DNA of 16,212 nt. Source: CAZPAH01 sp964584495 (GTDB taxonomy: Bacteria > Krumholzibacteriota > Krumholzibacteriia > Krumholzibacteriales > Krumholzibacteriaceae). Shown here one piece after another: positions 1 to 6,812 of this stretch. The position numbers and the translations under genes were made by a program. The notes below the pieces were generated by a model. The model ran no database searches. It saw only the letters and a list, made by a program, of their open reading frames with translations, and was not told the DNA's origin. Every line of letters begins with the position of its first letter. Positions within the stretch are counted from its first letter, which is position 1. The stretch spans positions 1-16,212 of the forward strand of contig CAZPAH010000065.1 in assembly GCA_964584495.1 (NCBI GenBank), in the 5' to 3' direction.

Positions 1-102
1 AACCCCATCGTGAAAATTATATATATATTCGGCATGCTTGCGGGAAGGCTCGAAATTCTACCCGCTCTTATGCTGCTGAATTTCAAGGCATGGAAATATT
101 GA
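1..102 (+). CDS. trkH: TrkH-type K+ transporter subunit, C-terminal end only (partial)
   Basis: Reading from base 1 in frame 1 gives 33 codons ending in TGA at 100-102. The peptide contains IFGMLAGRLEILPALMLL followed by NFKAWKY. The 'GRLEI' motif followed by a short hydrophobic stretch and an aromatic/basic end is the usual C-terminus of TrkH/KtrB potassium-channel subunits, the integral membrane partner of TrkA. The gene starts outside the window. It is followed after 18 bp by trkA on the same strand, which is the expected operon order and supports the call. Only the end is visible, so the pore loops cannot be checked. Confidence 0.8.
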   Translation, partial: NPIVKIIYIFGMLAGRLEILPALMLLNFKAWKY

Positions 103-120
103 GAGGAAGGAGACCATTCG

Positions 121-798
121 ATGTACGTAATAATAGCCGGCGCCGGAAGGGTCGGCAGCGAGATCGCCAGGATCCTGGTCGAGAACAATCATGATGTGGT
201 GGTGATAGACAAGGATCCCCAGATCTGCGAGCTCCTGTACTCTGAAACGGGGGCGATGTCGATCAACTCGAGCGCCACCTCTTTGAGGTCGCTGAAGAAG
301 GCGGGGGCCGACAAGGCCGATGCGATCATATGCCTGATGCACAAGGAGGCCGACAATATCGCATGCGCTCTCCTCGCCAAGAGCCTGGGCGTGCCGAGGA
401 TCCTTGCGAGGCTGATAGATCCGAGCTACGAGGAAGCGTACAAGATCTCTGGGATCACGATTATTGTAAGATCGGTCGACCTTATGATTAACCAGATCAT
501 CATGGAGATGGAAAACCCGGACGTGAAGAAGGTGGCGACGCTGGGCGGCGGCAAGGCGGAGATATACACGGTGGTCATCCCTCCCGAATCGCGGGTTATC
601 GATATGCCGATAAAGGATATCACCCGTCTCAAGGATTTTCCGAGCGATTGCGTCTTCATGGGAATATACAGCGCCGAGGAGGACGATTTCCATATTACGC
701 GCGGAGATCATGTCATGAAGGAAGGGGATCACGTCTTCATCGTTTCGAAGAGCGCATTCATACAGAAAGCGGCTAAGTGCCTCACCCGTCGAAAGTGA
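121..798 (+). CDS. trkA: Trk/Ktr potassium uptake regulatory subunit TrkA (RCK protein)
   Basis: This 225-aa cytoplasmic protein is the peripheral nucleotide-binding subunit that gates the TrkH potassium channel. The N-terminus begins MYVIIAGAGRVG: a first beta strand followed by the Rossmann GxGxxG (residues 7-12), then an acidic strand end (VVVIDKD) typical of NAD/ATP-binding RCK_N (TrkA_N) domains. The first half (about 1-125) is RCK_N and about 140-222 is an RCK_C (TrkA_C) domain with the 'GDHVMKEGDHVFIVS' pattern. The length fits single-RCK-pair KtrA-type proteins rather than the 450-aa duplicated E. coli TrkA. A purine-rich AGGAAGGAG precedes the ATG by a few bases, and the gene follows the trkH end by 18 bp, so both are probably one transcript. 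No terminator is evident after the stop. Confidence 0.93.
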   Translation: MYVIIAGAGRVGSEIARILVENNHDVVVIDKDPQICELLYSETGAMSINSSATSLRSLKKAGADKADAIICLMHKEADNIACALLAKSLGVPRILARLIDPSYEEAYKISGITIIVRSVDLMINQIIMEMENPDVKKVATLGGGKAEIYTVVIPPESRVIDMPIKDITRLKDFPSDCVFMGIYSAEEDDFHITRGDHVMKEGDHVFIVSKSAFIQKAAKCLTRRK

Positions 799-910
799 GA
801 ACCCGCCCCGTTGCGATCCCGTTCGGCCGGACGCCAAAGTTGTTGATAATCCTTGAACGGTCCAAAGGGTGGCCGATCAAAATTGCCGATCCTTATTTCG
901 ATCAATTGAC

Positions 911-939
911 TTGACACCGGCCTGCGGCGGAACTACAAT
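911..939 (+). promoter_or_regulatory. Predicted sigma70-type promoter of the cobalamin-riboswitch operon
   Basis: A perfect -35 TTGACA (911-916) is followed by a 17-bp spacer and a -10 TACAAT (934-939, 5 of 6). Transcription would start near 946, just before the cobalamin riboswitch. The stretch 799-910 between trkA and this promoter shows no other element I can support. Confidence 0.75.
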
Positions 940-945
940 CTTTAT

Positions 946-1112
946 CAAGTCAGGCTTCAGGCGCTCCAAAGAGAGCGTAAGGGAAGAGGGTGAGAATCCC
1001 TCACGGACCCGCCACTGTGATTGGCGAGCCTCCCGCCCAATGCCACTGGCGCCGAGCGCCGGGAAGGAGGGTGGAGGCGTTAGAGCCATAAGTCAGGATA
1101 CCTGCCTGGAGA
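946..1112 (+). promoter_or_regulatory. Cobalamin (adenosylcobalamin-class) riboswitch
   Basis: The aptamer core is readable in order: 'TAAGGGAAGAGGGTGAGAAT' at 978-997, then CCCTCACGGACCCGCCACTGT (the conserved core ending in GCCACTGT), a variable arm, and the B12 box AAGTCAGGATACCTGCCT at about 1090-1107, matching the family pattern AGYCAGRAxACCTGCC. These are the defining sequence blocks of the Cobalamin riboswitch family (Rfam RF00174). It lies between a consensus promoter and a BtuB-like receptor gene, the classical target. High intracellular cobalamin is expected to lower expression of the downstream genes. Boundaries are approximate by about 10 nt. Confidence 0.95.
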
Positions 1113-1151
1113 ATAGATTTCCCTGAACCTCTTCGAGGAATGAGAGGATAG

Positions 1152-1172
1152 GGAGCGGTAATAATACCCTCC
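1152..1172 (+). promoter_or_regulatory. Predicted antiterminator hairpin of the riboswitch expression platform
   Basis: GGAG (1152-1155) and GGTA (1157-1160) pair with TACC (1165-1168) and CTCC (1169-1172) around an ATAA loop, with one bulged C at 1156. The 3' arm is the same sequence that forms the 5' arm of the terminator at 1166-1204, so the two structures exclude each other. Upstream, TCCCT (1120-1124) can pair with AGGGA (1150-1154), enclosing CCTCT/AGAGG (1128-1132/1143-1147); that helix would capture the antiterminator 5' arm and free the terminator. Confidence 0.6.
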
Positions 1173-1204
1173 ACCCTTTCCCCGAAAGGCCAGGAGGGTT
1201 TTTT
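1166..1204 (+). terminator. Rho-independent terminator/attenuator after the cobalamin riboswitch
   Basis: ACCCTCC (1166-1172) pairs with GGAGGGT (1193-1199), with an inner CCTTT/AAAGG helix, and is followed directly by a run of T (1199-1204). It sits between the aptamer and the btuB-like start codon, which indicates transcriptional attenuation rather than translational control. The remaining leader (1205-1292) shows no further structure I can support. Confidence 0.85.
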
Positions 1205-1292
1205 ATATCCCTCCGATGCACATTCCTTCTCTACCCCGGGAGGCTCGCGCCTCGCTCTGGAATCGATCCGGGCAGGCGGGACAGGTGCTTTA

Positions 1293-3500
1293 ATGCCTCT
1301 ATATGTAAATCGCAGGGCGGTGGGAAGACCGCCCGTTCATGCAACTGGCAGGGCGGTGGTGGGAGGAGCGGATCCCCTCCGTACCGCCGCAGAAAGCTTC
1401 ACTTCGCATCTTATTGCTGTGCTCGCGGTCTTCATCTTTATCTTCGCGGCAGGAGGACGTTGCGGGGCGGCGGACGGAAAAACCCAAAGCAAAAAGCCTG
1501 CGCGGGGCGATTTCCTCGACACGCTGTTCTGGGCCCCCGAGATCGTCGTGGAGGCGAACCGGATAAGCCCCGAGATCGATATAACGAACAGATCCGGATT
1601 CGTGGGGCTTATCAGCCTCGAGAACAATAACCTCGCTCTGCTCGATGCGGCTGCGATCCTGTCCCGCACGGTCGGTGTGCGTGTGAAGCAGTATGGAGGG
1701 ATGGGCAATTTCGCGACGATGTCGATACGGGGATCATCCTCCACGCAGGTCCAGCTCTACCTCGACGGAGTTCCCCTGAACGATCCCTACTCGGGGATGG
1801 CCAACCTGGCGGACCTGTCTCTGGACGGAATGAAAAGGATCGAAATCTACAGGGGTTTCAGCCCCGCCGGTTTCGGCTCGTCGGCCATAGGCGGCACGGT
1901 GAACCTCGTATCGTACGACAGCGGCTTTTTCGACCGATGTCATGAAGGCGGGATCGCTTCTTCTCGAGCCGGCCTGGAAACATCCATCGCCGGCGGTTCT
2001 TTCGGAACGCGCAGATACCTCCTCTCGGCCAGGGCCCGAAGGTGGAAACTCTTCGCCTCAGGCCGCGCATCTTTCGCCGAGAGCGAAGGGGATTTCGCTT
2101 TCAGGGACGATAATGCCACTCCGGAGAACCCGTACGACGACGAGATATCCGAAAGGATCAACAACGATTTCTCGAGATGGAACGCGGCGGGAAGGGTTCG
2201 GTTCGACCTTCCCCATTTCGACGATCTATCATTTCACTACGACTACCTGGACCGTGAGGGGGGGGTGCCGGGTCTGGCGGCAAACCAGTCGGAATTCGCC
2301 AGAACTCGGCGAGACCGGAGGATCGCCTACCTCAAGATCGAACCGGCTCCGCTCGTTTCCAGCCGGGTACATCTCAAGGCGACCGCCTATCGTTCGTCGA
2401 CTCGGGAACGTTTCAGCGATTCTCACGGCGACATCTCGCTCTCGAAGCAGCAGACGGACAACCGGATAATATCGGAGGGCGCAAGCGCCAACGTGAGATT
2501 CTATCCCTTTGTCCTTCCCGCTTCGATCGACCTCATGCTGGAGGGGACCGGAGAGCGATTCAGGCCGGTCGACCTTCTTCCGCAAAGGCGGGAAGGCCCC
2601 GAGAGAAAGAGGAGATCGGCCACGCTGGCGATATCGGCCGACTACTCCCTAGCCCGCGAGAGGCTTGTTCTTACCGCGGGACACAGGTCTCATTGGCTGC
2701 AGAATGAATTTTACGACGAACCGGTCATGCCCTGGCTCCCCCCGACCCCCCAGGGCAAGGTCGATGAGCACCTTCAATCCCCCAACTTCGGATTCAGGTT
2801 CCGGCCCTGCTCGTTCCTTACCCTGAAGGGAAATATCGGAAGCTATCACAGGCTCCCCACATTTTTCGAGCTTTTCGGCAACCTGGGCAACGTCACGGGA
2901 GACTCCGGGCTCTCCCCGGAGAAGGGGCTCAACAGGGACGCGGGGCTGATCGTTTCGGCCGAAAGGTTCTGGAAGATAGAACGCTTCTTCATCGAGGCCG
3001 TATACCTGTTCAACGAGATAGACGACCTGATTCTTTTCTTTCCGAACTCCCAGTCGACGGTCCAGCCGAAGAATATCGGATCGGCGAGGATCAGGGGGTT
3101 CGAGATCTCGTTCTCGGGATCATTGAATAACCGGCTTACCCTCCTGGGCAACTATTCCTGGCTGGACGGCAGGGATACGGGGCCTATCCCCTATTACCAC
3201 GGCAACGAGCTCGCCGGAAGGCCCAGGCACGAGGCGGCCGCCACGGTCGAGTACTCCGGCCGTGGATGGAGGGCTTCCTGGGAGCTCCATTACATCGGGG
3301 CTAACTTTCTCGACCGTGCCAACATGAAACGCGTTCCCGCCCGCGGGCTGCACGATCTAGCCCTCTCGATCGAAATCCCATATTTCAAAAGCACCCTGAC
3401 GCTGGAAGGATGCAACCTGGGCGATGACAGAACAAGCGACGTCCAGGGGTTCCCCCTGCCCGGCAGAAGTTTCTATACGGCGATAAGATTCAAAATCTAA
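1293..3500 (+). CDS. btuB: BtuB-like TonB-dependent outer-membrane receptor (probable cobalamin importer)
   Basis: This 735-aa protein is a 22-strand-type TonB-dependent receptor, expected to carry cobalamin across the outer membrane using TonB-ExbBD energy. A hydrophobic signal core lies at about residues 39-56, a TonB-box-like PEIVVEA at 82-88, and the plug domain at about 112-208, with the typical SIRGSSSTQVQLYLDGVPLN and IEIYRGFSPAGFGSSAIGG segments. The rest is barrel, ending in the aromatic-rich FYTAIRFKI. Substrate assignment rests on the upstream cobalamin riboswitch. An AGGTG lies 5 nt before the ATG at 1293. The roughly 38-residue basic stretch before the signal core is unusually long; an in-frame GTG at 1356 is an alternative start. 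That stretch contains a twice-repeated GCAGGGCGGTGG (1312-1323, 1348-1359) and a GGGCGG/CCGCCC dyad (1315-1334). The beta-propeller gene follows after 9 bp. Confidence 0.88.
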   Translation: MPLYVNRRAVGRPPVHATGRAVVGGADPLRTAAESFTSHLIAVLAVFIFIFAAGGRCGAADGKTQSKKPARGDFLDTLFWAPEIVVEANRISPEIDITNRSGFVGLISLENNNLALLDAAAILSRTVGVRVKQYGGMGNFATMSIRGSSSTQVQLYLDGVPLNDPYSGMANLADLSLDGMKRIEIYRGFSPAGFGSSAIGGTVNLVSYDSGFFDRCHEGGIASSRAGLETSIAGGSFGTRRYLLSARARRWKLFASGRASFAESEGDFAFRDDNATPENPYDDEISERINNDFSRWNAAGRVRFDLPHFDDLSFHYDYLDREGGVPGLAANQSEFARTRRDRRIAYLKIEPAPLVSSRVHLKATAYRSSTRERFSDSHGDISLSKQQTDNRIISEGASANVRFYPFVLPASIDLMLEGTGERFRPVDLLPQRREGPERKRRSATLAISADYSLARERLVLTAGHRSHWLQNEFYDEPVMPWLPPTPQGKVDEHLQSPNFGFRFRPCSFLTLKGNIGSYHRLPTFFELFGNLGNVTGDSGLSPEKGLNRDAGLIVSAERFWKIERFFIEAVYLFNEIDDLILFFPNSQSTVQPKNIGSARIRGFEISFSGSLNNRLTLLGNYSWLDGRDTGPIPYYHGNELAGRPRHEAAATVEYSGRGWRASWELHYIGANFLDRANMKRVPARGLHDLALSIEIPYFKSTLTLEGCNLGDDRTSDVQGFPLPGRSFYTAIRFKI

Positions 3501-3509
3501 GGAGGAGTT

Positions 3510-5003
3510 ATGTCGATTAGAAAAAGCTTTTACCCGTTGACTTTATCGGCCAAGTCGCACCTGCCAACCTTATCGGTCCCGTTTCACCCGTCGGCCCCAT
3601 CGGTACTGTTAGGTCTGGTAACCTTGTCAATCCTGTTTCTAATTCCTGTCCTGCCCGCATCCGGCGCGTCGGCTCAGGAATTCGCGTTCGTGACGACAAC
3701 CGATTACGAGAGCGGATCGTCGGCGGTAATAGATCTGGACGGCTCTTACGGCGTGACACTCGATGCCGCCTCGATTCATAGCGACGCCGTATCGAGGTAC
3801 TACCAGGGGCTTATTTACGTTGTCAACCGTTTGAACGGAGACAACATCCAGGTCCTCGACCCGGAGAACGGCTTCTCCACGATCAGGCAGTTTTCCAGCG
3901 GCAACGGCTCCAACCCGAAAGATATCGCGTTCTTCACCCCGTTCAAGGCGTTTATAACAAGATACGAGAGTAACGATCTCTGGATCGTGAATCCATCGAC
4001 GGGAGACCATACGGGGACGATAGACCTGTCGCAGTTCGCCGACGCGGATGGCTTCTGTGAAATGGATATGATGATCGTGGTCGAAGAGAATCTCTTCGTC
4101 TCGATCCAGCGAGTGGACAGGGACAACTGGTGGGGGCCCGTCGGCGACAGCTACCTGGCCGTTATCGATTGCGCGGCCGACACACTGATCGACGCCGATC
4201 CTACTACCCCGGGCACCCAGGGAATTCACCTTCGAGGTTGCAATCCCTATTCGGGAATCAAGCATGATATGTCGTCCGGAAAGATCTATATCTCGTGCGT
4301 GGGGTGGTTTGGGGTTCATGATGGCGGCATCGAAGCTGTAAATCCCTACACGCTCCAGTCGGAAGGGATGATCTTCAACGAGAGCGACGCCGGCGGGGAT
4401 ATCCTAGACTTCGAGTTTTACGACAGCCAAACAGGATATGCCATAATCATGAACGCGAGCTTCTATACCGACTGTATCTCGTTCGACAGGACAACTGGGC
4501 TCGCGACCTCCATCATCTACGCTCCGGGCGATTATGTGATAAACGATATAGAGATCTCGTCGGGCGGGGAGCTTCTACTGTCCGACCAGACGGCGACGGC
4601 TCCCGGCGTCAGGATCTATGACGGAGCCACCGGCGTCGCCGTCGTGCCCGGTCCCTTGAGCACCGGACTGCCGCCTTTCGATATCTGCATCTGCGCCCCG
4701 GTTCCCTCCGCCGCCGAGCTTCCCTTATCGGCCCATCTCGGCCGGAATTACCCGAACCCGTTCAATCCTTCGACGACGATACCCTTCTCCCTCGATGCAC
4801 CCGCCAGGGTCGAAATTTCGATCTACGACGCTGCGGGAAGAAGGATCAAGTCAATCCTGAACGGGGAGATGGCCGCGGGTTTCCATAGGGAAATATGGAC
4901 CGGCATAGATGAATCGTCGCGCCCCGTGTCGTCGGGAGTATATTTCGCGGTAATGAGAGCCGGAGGCTCCAGCTCATCGATAAAGCTTCTTCTTCTGAGG
5001 TAG
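3510..5003 (+). CDS. Secreted beta-propeller protein with C-terminal sorting-type domain; candidate BtuG-like cobalamin-capture protein
   Basis: The 497-aa product has a signal peptide (hydrophobic core about residues 31-50, probable cleavage after ASA at 53-55), a YncE/BtuG-like beta-propeller region (about 57-395) with repeated strands such as LIYVVNRLNGDNIQVLDPE and SGKIYISCV, and a C-terminal domain (408-497) beginning NYPNPFNPSTTI and ending GVYFAVMRAGG...IKLLLLR. The last domain is the FlgD-Ig/T9SS type A-like sorting domain common in FCB-group bacteria. The start is preceded by GGAGGAG and lies 9 bp after btuB, so both are under the cobalamin riboswitch. In Bacteroides, BtuG is a surface beta-propeller that hands B12 to BtuB; position and fold suggest the same job here (inference). 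There is no lipobox Cys, unlike the BtuG lipoprotein. It could instead be an unrelated surface protein. Confidence 0.7.
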   Translation: MSIRKSFYPLTLSAKSHLPTLSVPFHPSAPSVLLGLVTLSILFLIPVLPASGASAQEFAFVTTTDYESGSSAVIDLDGSYGVTLDAASIHSDAVSRYYQGLIYVVNRLNGDNIQVLDPENGFSTIRQFSSGNGSNPKDIAFFTPFKAFITRYESNDLWIVNPSTGDHTGTIDLSQFADADGFCEMDMMIVVEENLFVSIQRVDRDNWWGPVGDSYLAVIDCAADTLIDADPTTPGTQGIHLRGCNPYSGIKHDMSSGKIYISCVGWFGVHDGGIEAVNPYTLQSEGMIFNESDAGGDILDFEFYDSQTGYAIIMNASFYTDCISFDRTTGLATSIIYAPGDYVINDIEISSGGELLLSDQTATAPGVRIYDGATGVAVVPGPLSTGLPPFDICICAPVPSAAELPLSAHLGRNYPNPFNPSTTIPFSLDAPARVEISIYDAAGRRIKSILNGEMAAGFHREIWTGIDESSRPVSSGVYFAVMRAGGSSSSIKLLLLR

Positions 5004-5167
5004 AACATCTCCCTTTTGATAAAAGAGGGCGACAAAAATACCCGGTTGCCGAGGGAAGCGTACTTTTTCTTAGCCGGCGGGGTAACTACAAGCGAAGATA
5101 CTCTCAAAATAGTTACTTATCTTCTGGTGCCCATTGGAAAATAATTAGGGTTATCGTTATTTTATAC

Positions 5168-5196
5168 TTTCGGTTTTTGTACGGTTATGCTACAAT
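5168..5196 (+). promoter_or_regulatory. Predicted extended -10 promoter of the HNH endonuclease gene
   Basis: TGCTACAAT (5188-5196) fits an extended -10 element (TGn plus TACAAT), preceded at 17 bp by a weak -35 TTTCGG (5168-5173) in an AT-rich stretch. Transcription would start near 5203, downstream of the first possible ATG at 5187, which supports the later start at 5244. Confidence 0.45.
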
Positions 5197-5243
5197 ACTG
5201 CCGGTTGCGAGCAAGGGGACGAAGGGTTAAAGGGAGGTGCGGT

Positions 5244-6812
5244 ATGCCCGCGACTATTAAGGATCTATCCGACAATCAGCTAATCCGTAAGATTGAAATC
5301 CTCGATTCGAAAGAAAGAGAGCTGACGCTGACGGTTCTCCTGCACCTAGCGGAAATTGACCGCAGGAGGTTGTATATAAAACGCGGATACAGCTCCTTCT
5401 TCGATTTTTGCGTACGCCATCTGAAATATTCCGATTCTGCGGCGGGTAGAAGAATCCGCGCGGCAAGATGCATTCGTGAATACCCTCAGGTCGGCCGGAT
5501 GCTAGAGAGAAGAGAGCTCAACATTGTCACGATATCGAGGATCTATGGAATTATCACACGGAAAAACATGAAGCATCTTCTCCGGGAAGTTGCTCGAAAG
5601 AGAGCCCGCGATGTCGACCTGGTCCTCTCGAGATATCGTCCGACGGATAGAATCTTTGAAAAGGTCAAACCTGTCTATGTCCTAGCCGTGGAAAACAAGG
5701 TTTCCCATGGAGACATGCATCCCCGAAATCTTCACTTTAGGGGATCGCCCGATGCCATAACCGATACACATAACTCCCTTTACGGCCAGGGTGGTAAATC
5801 TTCGACCGCCACCGGTGGCGGTCAGAATTCTTGCACTTTTTCGATTGGCGATCCCGGTCGGCGAACCCAGCCCGCGAACCCGCAGGGAGATCCGGGCTCC
5901 GAAGAATTAATTAAACGTAAAATGCTCACGCAGAAGCTTAAATATAAACTCGAGTTCGGCATCGATCCCGAACTTATGAAAAAGATTGAGAAGGTGCGAA
6001 TGCTCTTGTCGACGAAGTACCCCGGAAACCTAGGTCTGGAGCAGCTCCTCGAAGAGCTCGTGGATGAGTACCTTAAGCGCCACTGCCCTCAGGCCAGACA
6101 GGCGCGACGCGAACGACGTCTTTCGGCGAAACAGCTGAACCAGCGAGAACAGCAACTTTCGGCGAAACAGATAATGAGCACCGCTCGGAGCAAAACTACT
6201 AAACCTAACGGCGGAGAGCATATAGATTCGCGTTCGTGCGGTGGTGATTCAAATATTGATGCGATTTCGTGCGGTGGTGATCCAAAGCTAAAAAACTCAA
6301 GGAATGACAACAAACCCGATACGACATTCCAGGAAGAAAATGGCCCTGTGCCCGATAAGATCACTAAGCGAGAGAATAACCTTATGCGGGACATGACCGG
6401 CAGGCAAAACCATGACTATCCGCCTGATCCAACCGGCAAGCGAGACAACCATCCGCCTGATCCAACCGGTAAGCATGATCATGATTATATAACTAGCTCC
6501 CGCTCCCGGCACATCCCCCAACATATCCGTGATGAGGTCTATTTAAGGGATGGTGGGAAATGTACCTTTGTCGGTCCCGATGGAAATCGCTGCGGATCAA
6601 AATGGAAATTGCAGATCGACCATATCGTACCTTTCTCTTGCGGAGGCGATCACTCGCCGGGCAACCTGCGCCTTCTATGCGCAAAGCATAATCGTCTGGA
6701 GGCGGAGCGGCTTCTTGGCACGGACCTGATGAAAAAATTCGCTCGAAGAGAACGGCCGGAACGGAATCATGAATCGTTCAATAATCGTACTTCAGACCCG
6801 CCATGTAAGTGA
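5244..6812 (+). CDS. HNH endonuclease, DUF222-like N-terminal type
   Basis: I choose the ATG at 5244 (522 aa) because AGGGAGG at 5231-5237 precedes it by 6 nt, and the earlier ATG at 5187 lies inside the promoter. Residues about 8-140 (ELTLTVLLHLAEIDRRRLYI, GYSSFFDFCVRHLKYSDSAAGRRI) match the helical N-terminal domain of a multi-copy HNH family of delta-proteobacteria and candidate phyla. Residues 420-500 form the HNH domain: zinc-type Cys at 440 and 450, the IDH at 458-460, Asn474, and CAKHN at 479-483. Catalytic residues look intact. The middle (about 150-420) is poorly conserved, hydrophilic and rich in short repeats. The role of these proteins is not established; DNA cleavage is expected from the domain. 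The 3' end overlaps the opposite-strand receptor gene by 35 bp. Confidence 0.85.
   Translation: MPATIKDLSDNQLIRKIEILDSKERELTLTVLLHLAEIDRRRLYIKRGYSSFFDFCVRHLKYSDSAAGRRIRAARCIREYPQVGRMLERRELNIVTISRIYGIITRKNMKHLLREVARKRARDVDLVLSRYRPTDRIFEKVKPVYVLAVENKVSHGDMHPRNLHFRGSPDAITDTHNSLYGQGGKSSTATGGGQNSCTFSIGDPGRRTQPANPQGDPGSEELIKRKMLTQKLKYKLEFGIDPELMKKIEKVRMLLSTKYPGNLGLEQLLEELVDEYLKRHCPQARQARRERRLSAKQLNQREQQLSAKQIMSTARSKTTKPNGGEHIDSRSCGGDSNIDAISCGGDPKLKNSRNDNKPDTTFQEENGPVPDKITKRENNLMRDMTGRQNHDYPPDPTGKRDNHPPDPTGKHDHDYITSSRSRHIPQHIRDEVYLRDGGKCTFVGPDGNRCGSKWKLQIDHIVPFSCGGDHSPGNLRLLCAKHNRLEAERLLGTDLMKKFARRERPERNHESFNNRTSDPPCK
6120..6170 (+). repeat. Short direct repeat in HNH linker (period 36)
   Basis: CTTTCGGCGAAACAG occurs at 6120-6134 and 6156-6170, encoding the repeated LSAKQ. 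The spacing is a multiple of three, so the reading frame is kept. Confidence 0.8.
6233..6281 (+). repeat. Short direct repeat in HNH linker (period 33)
   Basis: TTCGTGCGGTGGTGAT occurs at 6233-6248 and 6266-6281, encoding the repeated SCGGD. The period is 11 codons. Confidence 0.8.
6395..6480 (+). repeat. Diverged tandem repeat PPDPTGK in HNH linker (period 33)
   Basis: TCCGCCTGATCCAACCGG occurs exactly at 6419-6436 and 6452-6469. A diverged third unit (ACCGGCAGGCAAAACCATGA, from 6396) precedes them. The protein reads as TGRQNHDYPPDP, TGKRDNHPPDP, TGKHDHDY: three units of about 11 residues just before the HNH domain. Confidence 0.75.

Noticed and set aside
58..837. Long open frame on the minus strand across trkA
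   Set aside because: It is antisense to a clear TrkA gene; its translation is Arg/His-rich with no recognisable domain, as expected for a shadow frame in GC-rich coding DNA.
5011..5029. Hairpin CCCTTTT/AAGAGGG after the propeller gene as terminator
   Set aside because: The stem needs a G-U pair and is followed by CGACAAAAA rather than a T-run, so I do not call it a terminator.
5187..5243. Upstream ATG of the HNH gene at 5187
   Set aside because: It lies within the predicted -10 region and lacks a ribosome site, while the ATG at 5244 has AGGGAGG at good distance.
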